DNA of 17,636 nt, from contig JAODAU010000050.1 of NCBI GenBank assembly GCA_025463615.1, positions 1 to 17,636 on the forward strand. Direction: 5' to 3'. Below are positions 1-6,948 of this stretch, piece after piece. Position numbers and translations under genes: made by a program. The notes under the pieces were generated by a model. The model was given only the letters and a program-made list of their open reading frames with translations. It ran no database searches and had not been told where the DNA came from. Origin of the DNA: Microbacteriaceae bacterium (GTDB taxonomy: Bacteria; Actinomycetota; Actinomycetes; Actinomycetales; Microbacteriaceae). The stretch's first letter is position 1. Each line of letters opens with the position of its first letter.

Positions 1-162
1 GTGCACCGCCTGGAAGTTCGCGCCGCGCACGTGCCAGTGCGCCTGCTTGCCGTCGACGGCGAGTGCGGTGAGGTCGATGACGACCGGGCCGAGGAACTGG
101 GCGACGCCCGAGGTCACGTCGGGGTCGATGGAGCTGGTGGGGACTGACTTCACTTCGGTCAT
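1..162 (-). CDS. dps: Dps-family ferritin-like protein, N-terminal part (cut by window edge)
   Basis: Fifty-four codons are visible, from the ATG at 162 down to base 1; the rest lies outside the window. The visible part ends in KQAHWHVRGANFQAVH. This is the Dps signature around the HW-N/H-V segment and the following His, which supply ferroxidase ligands (His42 and His54 here) in known Dps proteins. Dps proteins form 12-subunit shells that oxidise and store iron and protect DNA from peroxide. The start is supported by a purine-rich ribosome site (AAAGAAGG, 170-177) seven bases upstream. The first 20 residues are a short tail with no clear DNA-binding lysine cluster. The gene is divergent from the two-component system at 340, so the 177-bp gap must hold both promoters. 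Family assignment is firm; DNA binding cannot be judged from a fragment. Confidence 0.9.
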   Translation of the reverse strand, partial: MTEVKSVPTSSIDPDVTSGVAQFLGPVVIDLTALAVDGKQAHWHVRGANFQAVH

Positions 163-264
163 GGTGTCGCCTTCTTTCGTGTACGTGGGTACAACGCTAC
201 GCAGCGGCCCGCATTCCGCAAGCAAGCTGAGGCTCGGCTAAATGCCCGGTCAGGCAGCCCTTAC

Positions 265-280
265 CGGGGGTTAACCCCCG
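265..280. promoter_or_regulatory. 16-bp perfect palindrome, candidate operator between dps and the kinase gene
   Basis: CGGGGGTTAACCCCCG is perfectly self-complementary. It sits 59 bp upstream of the kinase start and 102 bp upstream of the dps start, in the only shared control region. A perfect two-fold site is what a dimeric LuxR/NarL-type regulator or another dimeric repressor would bind. Autoregulation by the adjacent response regulator is a guess. It could also be a chance GC-rich hairpin. Confidence 0.35.
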
Positions 281-339
281 CCGGATCCTGTGTGTCGGCC
301 GGATGCCGCGGGCGCGTCCACGTGGCGAGGCTTGGGGTT

Positions 340-1713
340 ATGACATCCACCTCTGCCACTCTGGACTCCGTGCCCACACCCGTCGCCTCCCCGCCGCCCG
401 CCCTGTACTGGCGACTGTGGAGGGGCGTGCCGCGCGAACTCGCCTACCTGCTGATCGCGTTCCCCATCTCCGTGGCCGGGTTCGCCGTGACCGTCTCGCT
501 GATCTCCGGCGGCGCCGGCACGATCGTGACCTTCTTCATCGGCGTGGTGCTGATCATCGCCGCCCTCTACGTCTCGCGCGGCTTCGGCACGCTCGAGCTG
601 ATGCTGCTCGAGTGGACCGGACGCCCGCGGATCGCGCGCCCCGAGTGGATGGACGCCCGCGCCCGCAAGGGCTTCCTCGGCTGGCTGCGCGCCGTGGTCG
701 GCAACGGCCACTACTGGCTCTACCTGCTCTACGTGATGATCGTCGACTTCATCATCACGACGATCACCTGGTCGATCACGCTCACCTGGGCGGCCGGCGG
801 CCTCGGCGGCCTCACCTACTGGTTCTGGGACGCGTTCATCCCGCACGGCGATCGCAACTTCTACGTCGGCGCCTGGGTCTTCGAGCGCTTCGGGATCCCG
901 GTGGTGAACGGTCCGGTCACCGACAACATCTTCTATTTCATCGCCGGCGTCTTCTTCATCGCGACGCTCCCGTTCGTGACGCGCGGCCTCACCAGCCTGC
1001 ACTGGCTGGTCGCCCGCGGAATCCTCGGCGCCTGGAAGTCGGACGCGCTCAAGCGCGAGGTGCAGTCGCTGAGCGAGTCGCGCGGGGCGGCGATCTCCGC
1101 CGAGGGGCACTCGCTCCGCAGGCTGGAGCGCGACATCCACGACGGCCCGCAGCAGCGACTGGTGCGCCTGCAGATGGACTTAGCCGCCGCACAGCGCAAG
1201 ATGGAGGACGACCCCGAGGGCGCGCGCGACCTCATCGACGGAGCCATGACGCAGTCGAAGGAGGCGCTGGAGGAGCTGCGCGCGCTGTCGCAGGGCTTCG
1301 CGCCGCCGATCCTGCTCGACCGCGGCCTGGTCGCTGCGCTCGAGTCCCTGGTGGCCCGCAGCAACGTGACGGTGGGCTTCACCAACCTCGTCGACCCGGG
1401 CGTGGAGCTGCCGCAGGAGCTCTCGCGCAACGCGTATTTCATCGCGAGCGAACTGCTCACCAACGTGGCGAAGCACTCGCGCGCCACCGAGGTCGGCCTC
1501 ACGCTCGACCTGCGCCGGGTGCCGGAGACGGATGCCACGTGGCTGGACGTCACCGTCACCGACAACGGTCGCGGCGGCGCGGCGACCGTGCCGGGTCACG
1601 GCCTCGCCGGGCTCGAGGAGCGCGTGCGCGGCCTCGGCGGCGTGCTCGTGGTCACGAGCCCCTCCGGCGGACCGACGGTCGCGACCGCCAACCTGCCGGT
1701 GACCCTGGGGTGA
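340..1713 (+). CDS. Sensor histidine kinase of the NarL-partner (HisKA_3) class with membrane sensor domain
   Basis: A 457-residue membrane kinase. Residues 35-80, 123-160 and 196-228 hold hydrophobic segments forming an N-terminal sensor module, resembling the 'putative sensor' domain of actinobacterial kinases. The HisKA_3 dimerisation and phosphotransfer motif is ERDIHDGPQQRL, with phospho-acceptor His267. The HATPase_c domain follows, with N-box ELLTNVAKHS (371-380, Asn375), G1 box DNGRGG (408-413) and G2 GHGLAGL (419-425). The ATG at 340 is preferred because GCGAGG lies nine bases upstream and the residues before it look unlike a protein N-terminus; an upstream in-frame ATG at 292 is possible. 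It lies 16 bp before the response regulator gene, so the two are surely a pair. The signal is unknown. Leu281 is encoded by TTA (1180-1182), rare in such GC-rich genomes. Confidence 0.93.
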   Translation: MTSTSATLDSVPTPVASPPPALYWRLWRGVPRELAYLLIAFPISVAGFAVTVSLISGGAGTIVTFFIGVVLIIAALYVSRGFGTLELMLLEWTGRPRIARPEWMDARARKGFLGWLRAVVGNGHYWLYLLYVMIVDFIITTITWSITLTWAAGGLGGLTYWFWDAFIPHGDRNFYVGAWVFERFGIPVVNGPVTDNIFYFIAGVFFIATLPFVTRGLTSLHWLVARGILGAWKSDALKREVQSLSESRGAAISAEGHSLRRLERDIHDGPQQRLVRLQMDLAAAQRKMEDDPEGARDLIDGAMTQSKEALEELRALSQGFAPPILLDRGLVAALESLVARSNVTVGFTNLVDPGVELPQELSRNAYFIASELLTNVAKHSRATEVGLTLDLRRVPETDATWLDVTVTDNGRGGAATVPGHGLAGLEERVRGLGGVLVVTSPSGGPTVATANLPVTLG

Positions 1714-1729
1714 GCCCTAGGGTGAGTGG

Positions 1730-2383
1730 GTGACCGACACTCCTCTCCGCATCGCCGTCGCCGACGACTCGCTCCTGCTCCGTGAGGGGCTGGTGCGAGT
1801 CCTCGTCGAGGCGGGGCACGAGGTGGTGGGCTCCTACGGAGACGCCATCGGGCTCCTCGACGACCTCGTCACTCTGGGGCCCGACGTCGTCGTGCTCGAC
1901 GTGCGGATGCCGCCCACCTTCCGCGATGAGGGAGTGCGGGCCGCGCTCGACGCACGCCGCCTGCTGCCGGGAGTCGGCATCCTGCTGCTCTCCCAGTACG
2001 TGGAGGTGGCCTACGCGCAGGAGCTGCTTTCGTCCGGGTCGGGTGGCGTCGGCTACCTGCTCAAGGATCGGGTCGCCTCGCTGGAGGAGCTCGTCGACGC
2101 GCTCGACCGCATAGCCGGCGGGGGCACGGTGCTGGATCCGCTCGTCGTGGCGCAGCTGATCGGCCGCAGCCGCGATCCACTCGCTACGCTGACCGCACGC
2201 GAGCGCGACGTGCTCGTGCTCATGGCGGAGGGGCGCACGAACGCCGCGATCGCGGGCGCGCTGGTGATCGGCACGGGCGCCGTGGAGAAGAACATCTCGT
2301 CGATCTTCCAGAAGCTGGGGCTCGACGACTCGGGCTCGGAACACCGCAGGGTGTTGGCGGTCCTGGCCTGGCTTCAGCGCTGA
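1730..2383 (+). CDS. NarL/FixJ-family response regulator with LuxR-type HTH
   Basis: A 217-residue two-domain regulator. The receiver domain (about 6-125) has acidic pocket residues Asp12 and Asp13, phospho-acceptor Asp57 in VVVLDVRMP, Ser88 as the switch residue, and Lys112 in YLLKD. The C-terminal LuxR-type helix-turn-helix spans about 152-217, with TARERDVLVLMAEGRTNAAIA and the recognition helix near GAVEKNISSIFQKL. It is the cognate partner of the kinase just upstream. The start is GTG at 1730, with only a weak purine-rich stretch (GGTGAG, 1721-1726), so translation may be coupled to the kinase gene. It ends 1 bp from the oppositely oriented DUF2510 gene. Target genes are not evident; dps and its own operon are candidates by position only. 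Confidence 0.95.
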   Translation: MTDTPLRIAVADDSLLLREGLVRVLVEAGHEVVGSYGDAIGLLDDLVTLGPDVVVLDVRMPPTFRDEGVRAALDARRLLPGVGILLLSQYVEVAYAQELLSSGSGGVGYLLKDRVASLEELVDALDRIAGGGTVLDPLVVAQLIGRSRDPLATLTARERDVLVLMAEGRTNAAIAGALVIGTGAVEKNISSIFQKLGLDDSGSEHRRVLAVLAWLQR

Positions 2384-2384
2384 G

Positions 2385-2546
2385 TCAGCTGGCCGCCAGC
2401 ACGCGGTTGGGCTGGCTGTACTGGATCTCGGGGCGGATGGCCTCGATGCGGTTGGTCCAGCTCATGCCGTTCCACCAGCGGACCTGGGGGAGGCCGAGCG
2501 GGTCACGGTACCAGCCGGCGGGGGCGACTGCTTGGGTTGAGGACAT
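2385..2546 (-). CDS. 53-residue stand-alone DUF2510 domain mini-protein
   Basis: The minus strand reads ATG at 2546 to TGA at 2385. The core APAGWYRDPLGLPQVRWWNG, followed by MSWTNRI, matches the DUF2510 pattern (GWYxDPxGxxxxRWWDGxxWT). In actinobacteria this short aromatic-rich module usually forms the N-terminus of larger membrane or secreted proteins. Here it makes up almost the whole protein, with a 17-residue polar tail and no membrane segment. A clear ribosome site (GGAGA on the minus strand, 2554-2558) lies seven bases before the ATG, which supports it as a real gene. The leader holds a 6-bp-stem hairpin (2570-2589, arms TGCCTC and GAGGCA). The function of DUF2510 is unknown. The gene follows the large membrane protein gene on the same strand after 124 bp. 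Confidence 0.85.
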   Translation of the reverse strand: MSSTQAVAPAGWYRDPLGLPQVRWWNGMSWTNRIEAIRPEIQYSQPNRVLAAS

Positions 2547-2616
2547 GGGTGTGTCTCCATCACGGGGGGTGCCTCACCGCCGGGAGGCAATTTCGGGAGC
2601 GGTTGACTAGAGGTTA

Positions 2617-2657
2617 GTCCCCAGAAGGGGGGACACCTAGACCCCCGAACAGGGGTC
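2617..2657 (-). terminator. Two adjacent GC-rich hairpins after the large membrane protein gene
   Basis: Arms GTCCCC/GGGGAC (2617-2634) and GACCCC/GGGGTC (2640-2657) give two 6-bp hairpins 5 bp apart, just beyond the stop of the minus-strand gene ending at 2671. No T-tract follows, so they may be weak or factor-assisted terminators, or operator-like elements of the DUF2510 gene whose start is 71 bp further on. Confidence 0.3.
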
Positions 2658-2670
2658 GAATTCCGACGCC

Positions 2671-5331
2671 TCAGCGCAGGTCGGCGATGTGCGCGACGAG
2701 GCGGGTCACACCGCGCCGGCTCGCCTCGAAACGGATGGCGACCACCATCACGATGACGCCGCCGATCGCGATCCAGATCCACCATTCCACGAGTTCGTAG
2801 ACGGCGCGGATCTCCGGCGCGAACGTGGCGATGGCGTGGATGAGCACCACGACCGAGGCGATGAGTAGCGGCGCTTGCAGGCGCAGCACGGCGGCGATCA
2901 CGATGATCGCGACACCGACCACCCCGAGCGCGACGAGCCGCCACAGCGGCGCGTCGAACGCGGTCGCGATGAGGCTGGGCACCAGCAGGATGCCGACCCC
3001 GGGAGCGAGCCACGCCCAGCTGCGCGCCTCCGGGGCTCGCAACATGTGGATGGCGCCCGTTGCGATCAGCGCCAAACCGACGGGCACGGACACCCACTCG
3101 ATCGGGGCGAGCTCGCCGACCGCGAACGCGTACAGCCCGGCGATGCCGGCGACCACGACCGAGGAGAGGGCGGCGATGCGGCGGTGCGGCAGCGCCGACA
3201 GGCTGGCGAGCACGTGCGCGACGCTCAGTACGATCACGATGGCGACCCCGCGCTGCATCGGCTCCACTCCGATGGTGCGGGCCAGGCCGTCGATGAGCAG
3301 GGCCAGCGCGATCGGGAGCGCGCCGACCGCGGCCGCGCGTTCCACCGGGTAGTCGGACGTCGCCACGGATGCCGTCCAGGAGGCCAGCGCCGCAATGAGG
3401 AACAGGCTCACGACGAGGCTCGTCACGTACTCCGGCAGCAGCAGTGTGCGCGTCGGCAGGCCGAGGGGGAGCAGCGTCTGCGTGATCGCGGTGCTCACCG
3501 CGATCACGGCCAGCGCGAGCCAGAACACCACCCGGCGGTCCAGCCGGCTGACGCGGGCCAGCACCACGTAGGCGGCGAGGCCGAGCAGCAGGATGCTGAT
3601 GAACCCGGTGGCGTGCGCCGCGTTGACCGCGTCCGCGGCGGGGGCCGGGCGAAGCGGGAGCGCCAGCGCTCGCGCTCCGCCGCCCGCGCCGACGATGAGC
3701 AGGGCGGCGGCGGCCACGAGCAGCGCCGCGCGGGCGATGGGGTGGGAGACCAGCATCCTGAGCAGGAGCAGGGCCGCGATGGCGATGAGGGTGGGGCCCT
3801 GCCAGGTCTGCAGGCTGGCCCAGCCGACGAGGTACGCGAGAGCGAGGTTCACCGCGACAGTGGTGATCGCGAGCACCCGGAAGCGCAGCGACAACCGGTG
3901 GCGGAGAGCCAGTGAGCCCACGAGCGTGGCCACCGCGATCACGGACCACGCGGACTGCTGCCAGGCGATCGGCTGGATGACGCCCCCGGCGAGTGTGAGC
4001 ACCGCCACACCGATCACGGCCAGCGTGAACGGGCGCGCGAGTGGCCCGGAGGACCGGCGTGCCAGTGCCAGCACCCCGACCGCGAGCGCGACCAGGGCGA
4101 CGAGGCAGGTGACGGCGAGTGTCTCGGCGCCGTTCCGGCCTTCGGCGGGGATGAGGGTGTCGGTCGAGCCGTGCGACCACGGTGCCACAAGTCCCAGGTA
4201 GATGAGGAACAGCGCGCGCCCGACGAGCACCACTGCCGGAGCGACCGCGGCGAGGCCCGCGAATGCGAGCGCGATCGAACGGCCAAGGGGGTTTCTCGGG
4301 GCCGCGGCGATGTTCGCCGTCGCCACCCCGGCCAGCACCAGTGCGAGCAGCAGGTTCTCGCCGGGCGAGCTGGCGATCGAGGTGGCCATCAGCGGCACGC
4401 CGATCGAGGTCAGCAGCATGCCGACCGCGGCGATCACGACGAGGATCGCGCGTTCCTCCACCCGTGCGAGCGCGCGCTGTGCGACGCCGCTGAGGGCGAG
4501 CGCGGCCCCGAAGACGAAAGCCGACCAGCCGAGGATGACGTGGTCCGCCACCCACCCGGCCACCAGCCCGAACCCCACGCCCACCACCGCGGCGCCGGTG
4601 ATGCCCCAGGCGCGTGGGCCGCCGACGCGGCTCCAGGCCAGCCCGACGGCGCCGGTGACCAGCAGCGCGAGCCCCCAGTATGCGCCGGCGTCGGCCAGCG
4701 CGAGGCCGAAGAAATCGTTGGCCTGCGCCGCCCACACGTCGAGGTAGACCAGCACGACAGACAGCGCGGCGATGCCCTCGGAGGTGGCCGGCAGCCGCCG
4801 TCGCAGGGCGATCGTGGTGACGATCGCGGCCACGGTGATCGCGCCGATGATCGCGGTGCGCACCACGAGGCCGAACGTGATGAAGGCGTAGACGAGGAAG
4901 AAGATGGCGGCGATCGAGAGCAGCGTGATGCCGACGACGAGGAGCGCCACCTGCACTGCGGAGCGCTGCGGGCCTTCGGGTGCGTCGGGTTCGACCGTCG
5001 AGGGGATGGGGAAGGGGGACGGGGGCTCCGGCGCGCGGTTTGCCAGCGCGAACGGCACGGCATCCGAGGTGGGCACGGGCTGCCGCGTCTCGTAGCGGAT
5101 GCGGCCGATGAGGTCGAGCCTGCGGTCGAGGAGGGACGCGGCATCCGCCGACAGGGTGGCGAGCTCCGCGGCGGCCGGATGCGCGAGGTCGAGGCCGCAG
5201 TTGCTGCAGGTCGGGCCGGAGATCACCGTGAAGCACGCGGGGCAGGTGGTGGCCGAGGTGAGGTCGGCCGGTGTGCGCGGAAAGAGCACGTACCCGGCGT
5301 AAGCCCGGTAGTCCTGCGGTTCGTCGGCCAT
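2671..5331 (-). CDS. Very large polytopic membrane protein with N-terminal zinc ribbon (SCO7613-like)
   Basis: An 886-residue protein. Residues 30-45 contain CPAC and, nine residues later, CSNC (Cys30, 33, 42, 45), a four-cysteine zinc ribbon. A basic linker and a Pro-rich stretch to about residue 120 follow, and then roughly two dozen hydrophobic helices fill the rest of the protein with very short loops. The layout matches the actinobacterial membrane proteins named after the SCO7613 C-terminal domain, which have no known function; this match is from memory. ATG at 5331 is supported by AGGGGG on the minus strand (5337-5342) five bases upstream. A TAACCT-like -10 lies at 5359-5364 on the minus strand. 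No transporter motif, catalytic triad or ATP-binding site is visible. The zinc ribbon would be cytoplasmic if the first helix runs outward. Confidence 0.92.
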   Translation of the reverse strand: MADEPQDYRAYAGYVLFPRTPADLTSATTCPACFTVISGPTCSNCGLDLAHPAAAELATLSADAASLLDRRLDLIGRIRYETRQPVPTSDAVPFALANRAPEPPSPFPIPSTVEPDAPEGPQRSAVQVALLVVGITLLSIAAIFFLVYAFITFGLVVRTAIIGAITVAAIVTTIALRRRLPATSEGIAALSVVLVYLDVWAAQANDFFGLALADAGAYWGLALLVTGAVGLAWSRVGGPRAWGITGAAVVGVGFGLVAGWVADHVILGWSAFVFGAALALSGVAQRALARVEERAILVVIAAVGMLLTSIGVPLMATSIASSPGENLLLALVLAGVATANIAAAPRNPLGRSIALAFAGLAAVAPAVVLVGRALFLIYLGLVAPWSHGSTDTLIPAEGRNGAETLAVTCLVALVALAVGVLALARRSSGPLARPFTLAVIGVAVLTLAGGVIQPIAWQQSAWSVIAVATLVGSLALRHRLSLRFRVLAITTVAVNLALAYLVGWASLQTWQGPTLIAIAALLLLRMLVSHPIARAALLVAAAALLIVGAGGGARALALPLRPAPAADAVNAAHATGFISILLLGLAAYVVLARVSRLDRRVVFWLALAVIAVSTAITQTLLPLGLPTRTLLLPEYVTSLVVSLFLIAALASWTASVATSDYPVERAAAVGALPIALALLIDGLARTIGVEPMQRGVAIVIVLSVAHVLASLSALPHRRIAALSSVVVAGIAGLYAFAVGELAPIEWVSVPVGLALIATGAIHMLRAPEARSWAWLAPGVGILLVPSLIATAFDAPLWRLVALGVVGVAIIVIAAVLRLQAPLLIASVVVLIHAIATFAPEIRAVYELVEWWIWIAIGGVIVMVVAIRFEASRRGVTRLVAHIADLR

Positions 5332-5462
5332 CGGTGCCCCCTGGTGGTCTGTGCGATCAGGTTAGTGGCTGGGCCGGGCGGGGGACAGGTCCGACTCCCG
5401 CATGTGGGAAAGGCACGTCTGGGGAGGACGGGAGTGAGGTGCCGAACGGGCACCGAACCGCA

Positions 5463-6230
5463 CTAAGCGGATGCCGCGCTGAGTTGCGGCGCCCTCTCGT
5501 CGGTGCCCTTGATCACCCAGTAGACGACCGCGAGGGCCAGCACCGAGATCACCGGCGTGAGGAAACTCGCGAACGGGGTGCCGACTGAGGCGTGGCTGAC
5601 GGAGAAGACCGAGACATCCCACAGGCCGTGGAGCACCATGGCCCAGACGAGGGATCCGGTCACGCGGCGCACGATGTAGAACGAGGTGCCGGAGGCGAAC
5701 GCGATCAGCGCCTGGAAGAGCGACTGGGCGAGCGGGGCGCCGAGGGCGGCGTTCACGACGTGCATCGCGCCAAAGAGGAGGCTCGTGAGGAACCAGACCC
5801 AGCCCTCGCCCAGTCGCGAGCGGAACGCGGTGAGCACGAGGCCTCGTGCCATGACCTCCTCGTTGAACCCGACCAGCACGCCCAGCGCGACGAGCGCCAG
5901 GATGAACGACCCGTCGAACTTCGACCAGTCGGTGGTCGCGAGGTTGGCGATCGCCACGAGGAACATGATGATCGGCACGAAGATGGGCCACTTGTGGTGC
6001 GAACGCCGGCGCTCGAAGAGGGCGGGCCGCCACCATCCGAGGGCCGTCAGCGTGATCGCCAGCAGCACGGCGGCCACGGCGAGGTCGATGACCGCGCCCT
6101 TCCAGGTGTCCTCCGCGGAGGTGCCGATCCTCGTGTACGGAACCCCCACGAGTTTGGTGACGACGAAGATCACCACCACGTAGCCGATCCAGATCACGAA
6201 CCCGATCCATACCCGGGGTTTCACGCGCAC
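5463..6230 (-). CDS. CPBP-family (CAAX protease / bacteriocin-processing type) intramembrane metalloprotease
   Basis: An integral membrane protein of 255 residues from the preferred start. Numbering below is from an upstream TTG at 6260, giving 265 residues. The three CPBP motifs are present: GFNEEVMARGLVL with Glu134, Glu135 and Arg139; FGAMH with His167; and HGLWD with His211 and Asp215. In this family the glutamates and histidines line a catalytic site buried in the membrane. About seven hydrophobic segments are visible. I prefer the GTG at 6230 because GAGAGG lies nine bases upstream on the minus strand, while the TTG at 6260 has no good site. Members act in prenyl-protein processing, peptide maturation or immunity; the substrate here is unknown. 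It is 131 bp upstream of the large membrane protein gene on the same strand, so a shared transcript is possible. A weak 6-bp hairpin lies at 5438-5454. Confidence 0.93.
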   Translation of the reverse strand: MRVKPRVWIGFVIWIGYVVVIFVVTKLVGVPYTRIGTSAEDTWKGAVIDLAVAAVLLAITLTALGWWRPALFERRRSHHKWPIFVPIIMFLVAIANLATTDWSKFDGSFILALVALGVLVGFNEEVMARGLVLTAFRSRLGEGWVWFLTSLLFGAMHVVNAALGAPLAQSLFQALIAFASGTSFYIVRRVTGSLVWAMVLHGLWDVSVFSVSHASVGTPFASFLTPVISVLALAVVYWVIKGTDERAPQLSAASA

Positions 6231-6300
6231 GCTCGTCGTCCTCTCGTCGGTGGGGCGCAACGTACGCTCACTTTTCGTGCTCGGCTACGCTCGGGCTCCG

Positions 6301-6376
6301 TTCAACAGGATGGTTCGGGCCGTCGCGCCCGTCAACAGGAGAATTTCGGGGCTGGCGAGACTTCTGTCCTGTTGAC
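6301..6376. repeat. Three copies of TCCTGTTGA-type repeat in a divergent promoter region
   Basis: On the minus strand the sequence TCCTGTTGA occurs at 6340-6332 and 6310-6302. On the plus strand it occurs at 6367-6375. The 6331-6340 and 6367-6376 copies form a perfect 10-bp inverted repeat (GTCAACAGGA / TCCTGTTGAC) with a 26-bp spacer. The copies lie between the divergent protease gene (start 6230) and small membrane protein gene (start 6401). They look like regulator binding sites or duplicated promoter elements, since each includes TTGA(C), a -35-like core. Confidence 0.5.
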
Positions 6377-6400
6377 GGAACATGAGGATATGGTGAGCGG

Positions 6401-6703
6401 ATGACAGACCCGAACGAGACTCACTGGGCGGTCCCGCGGCGCACCGGGCTCGCGTGGATCTCACCGCTGCTCGGCGTCGGCAGCCTGGTGGCCCTGTCCG
6501 CCGTCATCAGCACCCAACTCGAAACGGCCCCGTTCGTCCTGCTGCTCGGCGTCGCGGCAATCGTGGTGGGTTGCGTCGCCTTGAGCATGAAGTGGATGCC
6601 GTGGGCCCTCAGCGTCGTCGGGATCCTCTTCGGTGCCGGAGCCCTGGGACTCCTCATCTGGGGGATCGTGGTGTTCGTGAACACGCCGTGGCCCGGGTGG
6701 TAG
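6401..6703 (+). CDS. Small membrane protein, 100 residues, function unknown
   Basis: The protein has a short polar N-terminus (MTDPNETHWAVPRRTG) and then three hydrophobic helices at about 17-36, 42-62 and 68-93, ending in the aromatic tail NTPWPGW. It is not assigned to a family; similar three-helix DUF4190-like small proteins are common in actinobacteria, but no diagnostic motif is seen. GAGGA (6384-6388) lies twelve bases before the ATG, somewhat far, and GTGAGCGG is nearer. Codon use is like its neighbours, and the hydrophobic pattern argues that it is a real protein. It is divergent from the CPBP protease gene, with the three TCCTGTTGA copies between them, so the pair may be co-regulated. 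Confidence 0.75.
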   Translation: MTDPNETHWAVPRRTGLAWISPLLGVGSLVALSAVISTQLETAPFVLLLGVAAIVVGCVALSMKWMPWALSVVGILFGAGALGLLIWGIVVFVNTPWPGW

Positions 6704-6719
6704 GTCGCGGGGCGGCTGG

Positions 6720-6790
6720 CTGAGGTGAGGTCCCGCGAAAGAGCTGAGGTGAGTCCCGGGAAAGTCCTGAGGTGAGGTCCCGCGAAAGAG
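6720..6790. repeat. Three tandem copies of a 23-24 bp unit
   Basis: Units at 6720-6743, 6744-6766 and 6767-6790 each start CTGAGGTGAG and end in a GAAAG(A/T)(G/C) block. Units 1 and 3 are identical over 24 bp. The middle unit is one base shorter and differs in a few bases (TCCCGGGAAAGTC in place of TCCCGCGAAAGAG). They directly follow the small membrane protein gene. No spacers are present, so this is not a CRISPR array. Confidence 0.9.
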
Positions 6791-6804
6791 CGGTGCTCTT
6801 TCGC
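6782..6804 (+). other. Perfect 9-bp stem hairpin capping the tandem repeat
   Basis: The last repeat's GCGAAAGAG is followed, after the 5-base loop CGGTG, by its exact complement CTCTTTCGC. It could end the transcript of the small membrane protein gene, although no run of Ts follows. It may also be part of the repeat element. Confidence 0.5.
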
Positions 6805-6816
6805 TACCAGACGATT

Positions 6817-6870
6817 CCCCTACTGGCCGCCTCCACGCCGCTGCGCGGCGCGGCGGACTGCCAGCGGGGG
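6817..6870. other. Long imperfect hairpin (nested complementary blocks), no gene
   Basis: Nested pairs are CCCC/GGGG, CTGGC/GCCAG, CGCC/GGCG and, at the centre, CGCCGC-TGC-GCGGCG (6836-6850). Together with the tandem repeats and the terminator at 6895, this makes the 245-bp gap 6704-6948 almost entirely repeats and foldable sequence. The role is unknown; an RNA structure or a degenerate intergenic repeat element are both possible. Confidence 0.35.
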
Positions 6871-6894
6871 CCCACGATTCGCTGTGCCGTTTTT

Positions 6895-6948
6895 CCGCTA
6901 ATGACAAAGGACCCAAGCCAATCGGCTTGGGTCCTTTGTCACTAGCGG
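6895..6948 (-). terminator. Strong intrinsic terminator of the tRNA-Gly gene (possibly bidirectional)
   Basis: The perfect 18-bp stem runs from TGACAAAGGACCCAAGCC (6902-6919) through loop AATC to its complement (6924-6941). It is extended by CCGCTA/TAGCGG across one mismatch. Read on the minus strand, GGGTCC is followed by TTTGTCATT. It begins directly after the tRNA 3' end. Confidence 0.8.

Noticed and set aside
2462..5236. 924-codon minus-strand frame overlapping the large membrane protein
   Set aside because: Arg/Pro/Ala/Gly/His-rich translation with no pattern, while the other frame gives a zinc ribbon and regular membrane helices.
5438..5454. GGTGCC/GGCACC hairpin after the CPBP protease gene as a terminator
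   Set aside because: Only 6 bp and without a T-tract on the minus strand; too weak to call.
6720..6790. Tandem repeats as a CRISPR array
   Set aside because: Units are contiguous with no spacers, only three copies are present, and no cas genes are nearby.
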